Below are positions 16,443 to 24,278 of a stretch of DNA of 48,749 bases, in pieces. The stretch's first letter is position 1, and each line of letters opens with the position of its first letter. The translations under genes were made by a program, and so were the position numbers. The stretch comes from JBBIMP01 sp037444305 (GTDB lineage: Bacteria > Acidobacteriota > UBA6911). Below the pieces are notes generated by a model. The model was not told the origin of the DNA, made no database searches, and saw only the letters and a program-made list of their open reading frames with translations. The stretch lies in assembly GCA_037444305.1 (NCBI GenBank), contig JBBIMP010000038.1:1-48749 (forward strand), read 5' to 3'.

Positions 16443-17519
16443 ATGAACAAGCCCGGTCTGATAGTGCTTCTGGCATCGATCCTTTGCATGATCATGGTTG
16501 GCGCGGTGCAGGGCGAGCGAGTGCCGCAGCCCGATGACTACCGGATGCACGCCGAGGAGGAGCCGCAAAGCCGGCCCCAGCGCGGGAAACAGCCTCCCGG
16601 GAAGGAAGAGGCGCAGGACCCGCCGCGGGGACAGACGGCCATCTCCGTAGCGGTGGACCTCGTCTCGCTGCAGGTCCTGGTCACGGACAAGAAAGGCAAC
16701 GTCATCACCGGGCTGCAGCCGGCCAATTTCACCGTCCACGAGGACGGCGTCAAACAGGAGCTCAGCAACTTCGCGCCGGTCGACGCCAACATCACCGTGG
16801 TCATGCTGGTGGAGTACAGCCGGAACGTCTCATGGTTCATCTACGAAGTCTGGAACGCGATCTACGGCTTCGCCGCAAGCCTGCGGCCGGGCGACTGGGT
16901 CGCCGTCATCGGTTACGACATCCGTCCCACCATCCTGTCCGATTTCACCCAGGACCGGATGCAGCTCAACGAAGCCCTGGCCCGGTTCAATTATCCCGCA
17001 TTCAGCGAGAGCAATCTGTCGGACGCCCTGATATATACACTGGACCGCATCGAAGAGATCGAGGGCAAGGTCGCGATCCTGCTGGTGAGCACGGGGCTGG
17101 ACACATTCAGCCGGGCCACGTATGACGAGGCGCTGGAGAAAAGCAAAGCCGCCGCCGCCTCCGTTTACGCAATCAGCCTCGGGCAGAATTTCCGCATCCG
17201 CGCGGAGGCCGCAGGAATGATTGGCCCGATTGCCAACATGGACCTGCTGATGGCTGACAACCGCCTCCGCTCCTTCGCGGAGTTCACGGGGGGCGAGGCG
17301 TTCTTCCCGCGCTTCACCACCGAGTTCCCTTCGATCTTCAACAACATCTCGGTGATGCTGCGGAACCAATATAGCGTCGCCTACGTTTCCTCCAATCCCA
17401 AGAAGGACGGAAAATTCCGTAAGATACGCGTCGAGGTCAAGGCCGACATCAACGGCGACGGAAAGCCCGATGACCTGAAGGTGCACACCAGGAAGGGCTA
17501 CCTCTCCAAGGAGTTCTGA
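16443..17519 (+). CDS. secreted VWFA-related acidobacterial protein (copy 3, metal site altered)
   Basis: 358 residues. ATG with GGAG upstream. Signal peptide LIVLLASILCMIMVGAVQG, a Gln/Arg/Pro-rich linker (about 30-58), then the family beta region ISVAVDLVSLQVLVTDKKGN and NFTVHEDGVKQELSNF. The A domain follows, but the metal-ion site DxSxS of copies 1 and 2 is replaced by EYSRN (E124-N128). The ILLVSTGLDTF segment likewise lacks the DGEDN of copy 1. The C-terminus keeps RNQYSVAYVSSNPKKDGKFRKIRVEVKADINGDGKPDDLKVHTRKGY. Fold membership is clear, but metal-dependent ligand binding is doubtful. Function unknown. It stands alone between the LysW-like cluster and the acetyltransferase. Confidence 0.85.
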   Translation: MNKPGLIVLLASILCMIMVGAVQGERVPQPDDYRMHAEEEPQSRPQRGKQPPGKEEAQDPPRGQTAISVAVDLVSLQVLVTDKKGNVITGLQPANFTVHEDGVKQELSNFAPVDANITVVMLVEYSRNVSWFIYEVWNAIYGFAASLRPGDWVAVIGYDIRPTILSDFTQDRMQLNEALARFNYPAFSESNLSDALIYTLDRIEEIEGKVAILLVSTGLDTFSRATYDEALEKSKAAAASVYAISLGQNFRIRAEAAGMIGPIANMDLLMADNRLRSFAEFTGGEAFFPRFTTEFPSIFNNISVMLRNQYSVAYVSSNPKKDGKFRKIRVEVKADINGDGKPDDLKVHTRKGYLSKEF

Positions 17520-17536
17520 GCCGGTCTCCCGGAGCC

Positions 17537-18004
17537 TCAGCTCAATTTGCATTTCATGCGGATCGCATCGCGCCCACCCGTGTAATAACCCTCGAGGATT
17601 TCGAGCGGCTCGTATCCCAGGTGCCGGTAAAACGCCAGGGCGATCTCGTTGCCCGAGTCCGCCTCGAGGTAGGAGATCTCGGCCCCGGCTCTCCGGAAAA
17701 GCTCGTGCAGCGCTGCCATCAACGCGGTGCCCACACCCTTCCTTTGCAGCTCTCCGAGAACATCGATGGTCACCACGTAGCCGGCGGTGCCGCATTGCAT
17801 GTAGCCGATGGCAAATCCTGCGATGACCCCGCCGATTTCCGCCACCCGAGTGACCGAATGCGGCCGGCTCAGGTGAAAGAGGAATTCCTTCGTGTCGAAG
17901 GCAATCCCCGGCTCGAAGCAGGCCTCGTCGATCCGGCGCAAAGACTCGAGGTCGCCCGGTCGAAAGCCCCTGATGCGGAAACGGTTCGCCGAGTCCTCTC
18001 CCAT
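17537..18004 (-). CDS. RimI-like GNAT N-acetyltransferase
   Basis: 155-residue acetyl-CoA-dependent acetyltransferase of the GNAT fold. Motif A (VTIDVLGELQRKGVGTALMAAL) carries the Q/RxxGxG/A acetyl-CoA loop. The C-terminal part (YLEADSGNEIALAFYRHLGYEPLEILEGYY) is characteristic of RimI-type protein N-alpha-acetyltransferases. The substrate (ribosomal protein S18 or another) cannot be told from sequence. No ribosome site precedes the ATG, but TATAAT ends 7 nt upstream of it, suggesting a leaderless message. It converges with VWFA copy 3 and is divergent from metG. Confidence 0.82.
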   Translation of the reverse strand: MGEDSANRFRIRGFRPGDLESLRRIDEACFEPGIAFDTKEFLFHLSRPHSVTRVAEIGGVIAGFAIGYMQCGTAGYVVTIDVLGELQRKGVGTALMAALHELFRRAGAEISYLEADSGNEIALAFYRHLGYEPLEILEGYYTGGRDAIRMKCKLS

Positions 18005-18011
18005 GGATGAG

Positions 18012-18017
18012 ATTATA
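18012..18017 (-). promoter_or_regulatory. -10 element placed for a leaderless GNAT transcript
   Basis: Minus-strand TATAAT (18017-18012) is separated from the GNAT start codon at 18004 by exactly 7 nt, the usual distance from -10 to transcription start. No -35 and no Shine-Dalgarno sequence are visible. Confidence 0.4.
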
Positions 18018-18132
18018 GGCGATCAGCCGCCCCGGTGCCTCGCGGAAGGCCAGCTCCGGCCTTTCCGTGCAGTGAAGGCCGGGCGTCTGTGGTAATATTC
18101 CGATCTTTCGCAGACGTTGTCCGGAGGAAATC

Positions 18133-19830
18133 GTGACTCCTAAGCTCCTGGTGACCGCCGCCCTGCCTTACGCCAACGGCCCCCTGCACCTCGGGCATCT
18201 CGCGGGCGCCTACCTGCCCGCAGATATCTATGTCCGCTTCCAGCGCTTGCGAGGCAGCGACGTCGTGTTCATCTGCGGCTCCGACGAGCACGGGGTTCCC
18301 ATTACCATCCGCGCGGACCGCGAGAAAATCGGCCCCCAGGAAGTCGTCGACCGGTACCATGTTCAAATCAAGGAGAGCTTCAGGAGGATGGGAATCCGCT
18401 TCGACAACTACTCCAGGACATCCCTGGCGCTGCACCACGGAATCTCCCAGGACTTTTTCCTCAAGCTCCACGAAAAGGGATTCGTCCAGAAGCGGGACGC
18501 GAAACAGTTTCACTGCCAGACATGCCGCCGCTTCCTGCCCGACCGGTATGTCGAGGGAGAGTGCCCGCAATGCCACGCCCCCGAAGCGCGCGGGGACCAG
18601 TGCGAGGCGTGCGGACGCTGGCTGGATCCCGAGCTGTTGCTAAATCCGCGCTGCAAGGTCTGCAATTCGAAACCGGAAATGCAGGATACGGCACACTGGT
18701 ATTTCCAGCTATCGGCATTTCAATCGCAGCTGGAGAAGTGGCAGGCATCCAAGCAGGGCTGGAAGGGCAACGTGCGGGAGTTCTGCTCAGGCTGGTTCAG
18801 CGAGGGTCTCGCCGACAGGGCGATTACCCGGGATATCGACTGGGGTGTGCCCGTTCCGCTCCCCGGCGCCGGGGGCAAGGTGCTCTACGTCTGGTTCGAC
18901 GCCCCGATCGGGTACATCTCTTCGACGGTCGAGTGGGCGCAAAACCTGGGCAAACCGGAGCTCTGGCGGGATTACTGGACCGATCCCCGGACCCGCCTGG
19001 TCCACTTCATCGGAAAGGACAACATTGTCTTTCATGCGATCGTGTGGCCCGCCATGCTCATGGCACACGGGGATTTCGTACTCCCGGACCAGATCCCGGC
19101 GAATGAGTTCCTGACCTTCGAGGGGGAGAAGCTGTCCACCAGCCGCAACTGGGCCGTCTGGGCGGATGAATACCTCGAGCTCTTTCCCCCCGATCCGCTC
19201 AGGTACTGCCTGGCGTCGAATGCGCCCGAAACCAAGGACGCCGATTTCACCTGGCGGGATTTCCAGGCCCGGAACAATGGCGAACTGGCCGACGTGTTGG
19301 GCAATCTCGTAAACCGCTGCCTGTCGTTCGTGGAAAAGCAATTCGAGGGCAAAGTCCCTGCAGCACCCGCCCTGTCAGAGGAAGACCGGGAGATACTTGC
19401 CGCCATCGGCAAGGCCGCCGACGGCATCGGCAACTGCCTGGAGGATTTCCAGGTCCGCAGGTCCACGCAGGAACTGATGAACCTGGCGCGGATAGGCAAC
19501 CGCTATTTCAACGACTCTGCACCCTGGGCAACCGCCAAATCGGATCGCGTTCGTTGCGCCGCCACGCTGAACACAACGCTCCAGCTCATCACCGCCCTTT
19601 CGGTCCTCATGGAGCCGGTGATGCCATTTTCGGCGGAAAAACTCAGGAGGATGCTGAACGTGCCGTGCTGCCAGCGGGACCTGCGCTGGGAGCAGATCGC
19701 CGGCCTGCGACTCGAGGCGGGGCGTCCTCTGGGCACCAGGGAGATTCTCTTCAGCAAAATCGAGGACGACGCGATACAGGCTCAGCTGGCGAAACTGCGA
19801 GGGTCGGCGCCTGCCGGCCCTGCCTGTTGA
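18133..19830 (+). CDS. metG: methionyl-tRNA synthetase
   Basis: Charges initiator and elongator tRNA-Met. 565 residues. The GTG start follows GGAGGAAATC. Class I signatures: HLGH (19-22) in PYANGPLHLGHLAGAYLPAD and KLSTS (333-337) as the KMSKS equivalent. The connective peptide keeps four CxxC knuckles (CQTC, CPQC, CEAC, CKVC), so it is the zinc-rich form that in E. coli binds one to two zinc ions. The anticodon-binding helical domain follows (NNGELADVLGNLVNRCLSFV). There is no C-terminal tRNA-binding (EMAP-like) extension. It is probably transcribed alone; a TAATAT with no good -35 lies about 35 nt upstream. Confidence 0.97.
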   Translation: MTPKLLVTAALPYANGPLHLGHLAGAYLPADIYVRFQRLRGSDVVFICGSDEHGVPITIRADREKIGPQEVVDRYHVQIKESFRRMGIRFDNYSRTSLALHHGISQDFFLKLHEKGFVQKRDAKQFHCQTCRRFLPDRYVEGECPQCHAPEARGDQCEACGRWLDPELLLNPRCKVCNSKPEMQDTAHWYFQLSAFQSQLEKWQASKQGWKGNVREFCSGWFSEGLADRAITRDIDWGVPVPLPGAGGKVLYVWFDAPIGYISSTVEWAQNLGKPELWRDYWTDPRTRLVHFIGKDNIVFHAIVWPAMLMAHGDFVLPDQIPANEFLTFEGEKLSTSRNWAVWADEYLELFPPDPLRYCLASNAPETKDADFTWRDFQARNNGELADVLGNLVNRCLSFVEKQFEGKVPAAPALSEEDREILAAIGKAADGIGNCLEDFQVRRSTQELMNLARIGNRYFNDSAPWATAKSDRVRCAATLNTTLQLITALSVLMEPVMPFSAEKLRRMLNVPCCQRDLRWEQIAGLRLEAGRPLGTREILFSKIEDDAIQAQLAKLRGSAPAGPAC

Positions 19831-19878
19831 AGGCGCGGGGAGGCAATCCGGCCGGCGATCAGAGGAGCTTGGCCCCGG

Positions 19879-21081
19879 CTACCGCCCGGGCTCCACTCCC
19901 TTGCCGCTTGCCTTCGACGTCTCCTCGACGGCTGCGGCCGCGGCAACCTCCAGAGGCACCTGTTCCAGAATGCTGATGTCGTAGCCCTGCAGGCCGACTA
20001 TCTTCTTGGGGTGGTTGGTCAGGAGGCGGATCTTGCTTACGCCGAGTTCTCTCAGGATCTGCGCTCCAATGCCGTAGTTCCGCAGGTCGGCGGCGATGCC
20101 CGACGGTTCGTCTCCCGTTCCCGCTCGATTGCCGAGATCTTCCAGAGCGTAGGCCTTGACCTCGTTGACGAGGCCCGTTCCCCTGCCCTCCTGCCGCAGG
20201 TACACGAGAACCCCGGCCCCCTCCCCGTGGATGATCCTCAGGGCGGACCTGAGCTGCTCGCCCGTGTCACAGCGCAGGGAGTGAAACACGTCCCCCATGG
20301 TCGACTGAGACTGAACCCGGACGAGAACAGGGCTATCGGGATCGATCTCCCCTTTGATGAGCGCGATGTGATTTTCACCGTCGAGCAGATTCTCGAAGAC
20401 CGCAACACGGAATTCCCCGAATGCCGTCGGCAATTGCGCCTCCGTGACCCGCCGGACCAGGGTTTCGGTCTTGAGCCGATAGGCAATGAGGTCGGCGACG
20501 GTCACCATCTTCAGCCCGTGCGTTGCCGCGACCACCTTCAGTTGAGGCACGCGCGCCATCGAACCATCCTCGTTCATGATCTCGCAGATAACGCCGGCGG
20601 GAAACAGGCCCGCAAGCCGGGCCAGGTCGACGGCCGCCTCGGTCTGACCGGCCCTCTCGAGAACTCCTCCCGGCCGGGCCCGGAGAGGAAAGACATGGCC
20701 GGGCCGAACCAGGTCCTGCGGCCTGGTGGCAGGATCGACAGCCGTCAGGATCGTGCATGCCCGATCCGCCGCCGAAATCCCTGTGCTCACGCCGTGACGG
20801 GCCTCGATCGAAATCGTGAAAGCCGTGCCATAGCTGCTGGTGTTCTCGCCGACCATCATGGGGATCTGCAGCTGGTCCAGCCTCTCGCCGGTCATGGACA
20901 GGCAGATGAGCCCTCTGCCGTGCTTCGCCATGAAGTTGATGATCTCCGGAGTCACTTTTTCGGCCGCAACCGTGAAGTCTCCCTCGTTTTCGCGATCCTC
21001 GTCATCGAGCACGATGACGACGCGCCCGTGCTTGATGTCCTCTATCGCTTCCCGAATAGTGTCGAATCCCAATTCGCTCAC
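19879..21081 (-). CDS. ribBA: RibBA homologue with degenerate GTP cyclohydrolase II domain
   Basis: 400 residues. The N-terminal half (about 1-205) is 3,4-dihydroxy-2-butanone-4-phosphate synthase: DDEDRENEGDF, STGISAADR, RPGHVFPL, and AGQTEA with Gln146 where E. coli RibB has a metal-binding His. The C-terminal half (about 208-400) aligns with GTP cyclohydrolase II, but the zinc triad C-x10-C-x-C reads S260, C271, T273, so two ligands are missing. RQEGRGTGL and the YGIGAQILRELGV region remain. The protein probably supplies the butanone phosphate of riboflavin synthesis; GTP opening may come from another gene. GTG 21081 is used; TTG 21072 has better Shine-Dalgarno spacing (GGGGTG, 6 nt). Confidence 0.88.
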   Translation of the reverse strand: MSELGFDTIREAIEDIKHGRVVIVLDDEDRENEGDFTVAAEKVTPEIINFMAKHGRGLICLSMTGERLDQLQIPMMVGENTSSYGTAFTISIEARHGVSTGISAADRACTILTAVDPATRPQDLVRPGHVFPLRARPGGVLERAGQTEAAVDLARLAGLFPAGVICEIMNEDGSMARVPQLKVVAATHGLKMVTVADLIAYRLKTETLVRRVTEAQLPTAFGEFRVAVFENLLDGENHIALIKGEIDPDSPVLVRVQSQSTMGDVFHSLRCDTGEQLRSALRIIHGEGAGVLVYLRQEGRGTGLVNEVKAYALEDLGNRAGTGDEPSGIAADLRNYGIGAQILRELGVSKIRLLTNHPKKIVGLQGYDISILEQVPLEVAAAAAVEETSKASGKGVEPGR

Positions 21082-21249
21082 CCCACTATAGGTCCGGCCC
21101 GGCCAATCCACGACGTCTGTCCTGCGGCCCGGTACGCGAGGAGCATAGTGGAGGGCAGCGGGACAAGTCAATATCGCCCCCCGCAAGCGGCCTCCCCGCG
21201 CCATTCTTTCGTGCCATTTCCGACGGCCATCTGCTAAGGTATTGCGGCC

Positions 21250-21945
21250 ATGATTCGAGCGGCGGTCGTGTATGCCTTCATTACAGTGTATATCCTGATA
21301 ATGGCGCCCATCGGGATCCTTTGGACTTATTTGACGGGCCGCAGCACGTTCATTTATCGCGCCGCCCGCCTCTGTCTGCGCACAGCGGGCGTGCTCTGCG
21401 GCGTCAGAGTGAAGATCACTGGACGGGATAAGATCGTTCCCGGCCAGACCTACGTTTTCCTTTCGAACCACCAGGGCAATTTTGACGGCCCCGTGCTGTT
21501 CCACGCCATTCCCCGCGACATGCGCGCGCTGATGAAGAAAGAGATGCTGCGAATGCCGGTTCTCTCGATCGTCATGCAGCAGCTGCGTTTCGTTCCGCTT
21601 GACCGTTCGGATCCCGCCGGGGCGCGTGACGGCATCGACCGGGCGGCCGAGATTCTGAGGGAAGGGCTTTCGTTCATAGCATTCCCCGAAGGGACCCGAA
21701 GCCGCGACGGACGACTCGGCGAGTTCAAGAAGGGGGCATTCATCATGGCCATCAAGGCCGGTGTGCCCATTGTTCCGATCACCATCGTCAACAGCGACCG
21801 GATCCAGCCGCCCGGGGCCTTCGGCATAAAGCCCGGGCGGATTGACCTCATCATTCACCAGCCAATTCCCACCGCCGGTCTCACCCTCGATGACCGGGAC
21901 CATGTCATAAGCCTCACCCGCAAAGCCATCGCCTCCGCCCTTTAG
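21250..21945 (+). CDS. plsC: 1-acyl-sn-glycerol-3-phosphate acyltransferase
   Basis: Membrane acyltransferase that makes phosphatidic acid from lysophosphatidate. 231 residues. One or two N-terminal hydrophobic segments (about 3-25) precede the catalytic NHxxxxD box, seen as NHQGNFD (73-79). The substrate box FPEGTRS is at 145-151, followed by KKGAFIMAIKAGVPIVPITI, typical of PlsC. The ATG has no strong ribosome site; TGC-TAAGGT, an extended -10-like element, ends 9 nt upstream, so the message could have a very short leader. It is divergent from the ribBA-like gene and followed by an AT-rich palindrome. Confidence 0.93.
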   Translation: MIRAAVVYAFITVYILIMAPIGILWTYLTGRSTFIYRAARLCLRTAGVLCGVRVKITGRDKIVPGQTYVFLSNHQGNFDGPVLFHAIPRDMRALMKKEMLRMPVLSIVMQQLRFVPLDRSDPAGARDGIDRAAEILREGLSFIAFPEGTRSRDGRLGEFKKGAFIMAIKAGVPIVPITIVNSDRIQPPGAFGIKPGRIDLIIHQPIPTAGLTLDDRDHVISLTRKAIASAL

Positions 21946-21970
21946 CCGGATTATTCATGAATAATGCCGG
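21946..21970. repeat. AT-rich 16-bp perfect palindrome in CCGG arms
   Basis: ATTATTCATGAATAAT (21950-21965) is a perfect palindrome, flanked by CCGG on the left and, after one extra G, CCGG on the right. It starts at the base after the plsC stop codon. No T-run follows. A second small dyad (GGTG-GT-CACC) lies at about 21985. It may be a transcription terminator, or an operator for the sigma-factor gene 270 nt downstream. The rest of this 296-nt gap has only the weak promoter at 22164. Confidence 0.6.
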
Positions 21971-22163
21971 TTGGCGCCGGTCGGTGGTCACCGGCTATAC
22001 CGCTACGCACGCCACACAAACATCCCGTTGAACCTCGAGCAGAATCGCATTTCAGCCCCTGCGGACAGCGGGATCGGTCCAGAGCTTTTCGGATGACGGG
22101 AGGGCCGCAAACCGAGTCGCGAGGTGTTAACTCTGTGTAAAGCGTCTTTTTCCGGGATTTTAC

Positions 22164-22190
22164 AACTCTCTCCACCGGCGTGGCGTAAAA
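22164..22190 (+). promoter_or_regulatory. possible ECF-type promoter of the sigma-factor gene
   Basis: AAC (22164-22166), 17-nt spacer, CGTAAAA (22184-22190) resembles the AAC / CGT core of ECF sigma promoters. The gene downstream encodes such a sigma factor, so autoregulation is possible. The flanking bases fit the consensus poorly. Confidence 0.25.
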
Positions 22191-22241
22191 CCAATCAAAG
22201 GCATCAAACGGGATTTGCCTCGGGAGATATGCGGGAGGAGC

Positions 22242-22916
22242 ATGGGTATGTGGCACGAAACCAATCCGCAGCAGGATCGGGAACTGGTGGAGCGCTGCCA
22301 GGCAGGCGACGACACCGCCTTTGAATTCCTTGTCCGAAAATACCAGAGAGATCTCTTCGGCCTGATTTATAGGACCATCGGCGCTCGCGCAGAGGCCGAG
22401 GATATCCTGCAAAAGGTTTTCGCCAAGATGTACTTCGCCCTTCCCAGGTTCGATGTCCGGCGTCCGTTCTACCCATGGATCCGCCGCATCGCCGTGAACC
22501 AGTGCTACGATGAACTGAGGAAGGCTCGACGCCGCCGGACCCTAACCTTCACGGAATTGAACCTGCAGGACTCGCGGATTGTCGAGGATCTCCTGCGCGA
22601 GGAGGCACCGGGGCCGGCATTGCAGGAAGGCCAGGAAGCGCTCCACGAGCTGCTGCGGCGCCTGCTCGATCATCTGCCCGAAAAACAGCGGATGGCTCTG
22701 GTCATGCGCGATCTGGAGCAGGCACCTTATGGCAATATAGCCCGATCCCTGAACTGTACCGAGCAGGCTGCCAGGCTCAAGGTCTTCCGGGCACGGATGC
22801 GGCTCCGAACCCTGATGATGCGGGCCCTCAAACGGCGGGAACTGAGCCGTGCCCAGGCTGCCTCTCCGTTGCCCAAAATGCTCGCCTCGGGCCCGGTCCC
22901 GGCAATTACGGGTTGA
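22242..22916 (+). CDS. ECF-like RNA polymerase sigma factor
   Basis: 224 residues with sigma-70 region 2 (AFEFLVRKYQRDLFGLIYRTIGARAEAEDILQKVF, then the -10-binding helix YPWIRRIAVNQCYDELRKARRR) and region 4 (LLDHLPEKQRMALVMRDLEQAPYGNIARSLNCTEQAARLKVFRARMRLR). Regions 1 and 3 are absent, as in ECF (RpoE-type) sigma factors. ATG 22242 lies 3 nt after GGGAGGAG, and ATG 22248 six nt on has better spacing, so either may be used. There is no anti-sigma gene beside it; the next gene is convergent. The signal and regulon are unknown. Confidence 0.9.
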   Translation: MGMWHETNPQQDRELVERCQAGDDTAFEFLVRKYQRDLFGLIYRTIGARAEAEDILQKVFAKMYFALPRFDVRRPFYPWIRRIAVNQCYDELRKARRRRTLTFTELNLQDSRIVEDLLREEAPGPALQEGQEALHELLRRLLDHLPEKQRMALVMRDLEQAPYGNIARSLNCTEQAARLKVFRARMRLRTLMMRALKRRELSRAQAASPLPKMLASGPVPAITG

Positions 22917-22928
22917 CGGACAATCGCG

Positions 22929-22947
22929 GGCGGCAGCGGCAGCCGCC
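22929..22947. terminator. short hairpin between convergent genes
   Basis: GGCGGC-AGCGGCA-GCCGCC is a 6-bp GC stem with a 7-nt loop in the 37-nt gap between the sigma-factor gene and the convergent secreted hypothetical gene. There is no T-run on either side, so its role as a bidirectional terminator is uncertain. Confidence 0.25.
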
Positions 22948-22953
22948 TAATCA

Positions 22954-23604
22954 TCAGCGGGGTCTCTGTTTGTTCCCCTTGATCCACCGCAGCGTGTCCC
23001 GCTGATCGGTCGTGATGCTGCTCAGGACCTGGGTGTAGTCCCGGAAGTTGTGCCTCACCAGCAGAGGATTTTCGGGACTGTCGAGAAACCATCTTTCGGA
23101 TCCCCTGTCGTCCCGTACAATTACGGCGGGAAGCTCCCGGACGGCGCCGTTGACTTTCACCGGCAACGGAGCCCTCCCCCCGACCCTCATCCAGCTCTCG
23201 ACGCCGTCCAGAACAACCTTTGCCTTGCCCTTGTCGTTCAGCTCCTGAAACGACCTCAGACTGAGCCATAGCGTAGTCCCATCCCTGGAGCGGCTGTCCA
23301 CGCCTCCTTCGAACAACCGGGAACTGATGAAGAACCGCGAGCTCTCAACTGCCTTGCGCGGCAGCAGCACCGTGCCCTGAAGGGAGGCTGTTTCCCATTC
23401 GAAATAGCGGTCCGGCGAAAATTCGGCAATGCGCACGACAAATGCAGTGTCGGATTCTCCGGCCCTTGTGTGCCACACCAGGACCGTGTCTTTTCCAAAG
23501 CGCGGCAGCTCCGGGCTCTCCACCGCGGACAAAATCCCGCCCGCGACCAGCAGCGATGCCAACAGCCCAGCCGGCAGATTTCTGCGATAGCACTTCCGCC
23601 GCAC
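22954..23604 (-). CDS. secreted hypothetical protein
   Basis: 216 residues; I do not recognise the family. GTG 23604 is chosen because GGGGAGG lies 7 nt upstream and a signal peptide follows (RRKCYRRN, then LPAGLLASLLVAGGILS). The mature part looks beta-rich and soluble (VLVWHTRAGESDTAFVVRIAE, YFEWETASLQGTVLLPR, TTLWLSLRSFQEL) with no membrane segment, cysteine pair or obvious catalytic motif. It ends RDTLRWIKGNKQRPR. It begins 1 nt after the ribE stop (TGA-A-GTG), so translation is probably coupled to ribE, as the last gene of the site-2 protease - scpAB - rluB - ribE operon. Confidence 0.75.
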   Translation of the reverse strand: MRRKCYRRNLPAGLLASLLVAGGILSAVESPELPRFGKDTVLVWHTRAGESDTAFVVRIAEFSPDRYFEWETASLQGTVLLPRKAVESSRFFISSRLFEGGVDSRSRDGTTLWLSLRSFQELNDKGKAKVVLDGVESWMRVGGRAPLPVKVNGAVRELPAVIVRDDRGSERWFLDSPENPLLVRHNFRDYTQVLSSITTDQRDTLRWIKGNKQRPR

Positions 23605-23605
23605 T

Positions 23606-24250
23606 TCAATCCTCCCCGAGAAGCGCAATCCAGTCCTTCTCTTCCCGCAACTGCCCTGCAAGTCCCAGTCTGATGAATCTCTCGAAGTATCGACCTAGAA
23701 TGTCGACCTCCAGGTTCACCGGGCTTCCCGGCTTCAGGTGCCTGAGGTTTGTAGCCTTGAACGTGTGGGGGATCACCGCCACCTTGAACGATTTTTCTCC
23801 CAGCCATGCTAGCGTGAGACTTATGCCGTCCACCGCAACGGATCCCTTGTGAACCAGGTACCGTTCCAGCTCCCCGGGGAAGGAGAATTCCATCAGCCAG
23901 CCGTCTCCGGACGGAGCCGAGGATGCCAGGGTGCCCATGCCGTCAACGTGTCCGAGCACGAAGTGACCCCCAAGGCGGCCGCCGACCGGCAGGGCCCTTT
24001 CCAGGTTGACCGCGCTCGAGGGTCGCACCCGGCTCAGACTGGATCGGGAAAGCGTTTCCAGCGAGAGATCGCACGAAAAGACATCGCTTCCAACATGCAC
24101 GACAGTCAGACATACGCCGTTCACCGCCACGGAATCGCCAATTTTCAGGTCGGCAGGAATCAGGAGGCACCCGATACTGATCCGGGCACCGGCTGTGCCC
24201 GACCTCAGTTCCCGCACGCTGCCGACTTCCTCGATGATCCCGGTAAACAT
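23606..24250 (-). CDS. ribE: riboflavin synthase alpha chain
   Basis: Final step of riboflavin synthesis: dismutation of two 6,7-dimethyl-8-ribityllumazines. 214 residues with two tandem lumazine-binding barrels: the first begins MFTGIIEEVGSV and contains DSVAVNGVCLTV, and the second begins HFVLGHVDGMG and contains GSVAVDGISLTL. This internal duplication is diagnostic. The homotrimer is cytosolic. It lies 28 nt downstream of rluB and 1 nt upstream of a secreted hypothetical gene on the same strand. The other riboflavin gene here (ribBA-like) is 2.5 kb away. Common symbols are ribE or ribC depending on species. Confidence 0.96.
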   Translation of the reverse strand: MFTGIIEEVGSVRELRSGTAGARISIGCLLIPADLKIGDSVAVNGVCLTVVHVGSDVFSCDLSLETLSRSSLSRVRPSSAVNLERALPVGGRLGGHFVLGHVDGMGTLASSAPSGDGWLMEFSFPGELERYLVHKGSVAVDGISLTLAWLGEKSFKVAVIPHTFKATNLRHLKPGSPVNLEVDILGRYFERFIRLGLAGQLREEKDWIALLGED

Positions 24251-24278
24251 GCCTTCCCTCCCGGAGAATTCCGAGTCC

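Noticed and set aside
21085..21903. Extension of the ribBA-like frame upstream to 21903
   Set aside because: The extra 270 or so residues are antisense to plsC and Arg/His-rich; the RibB domain begins at the GTG/TTG near 21081.
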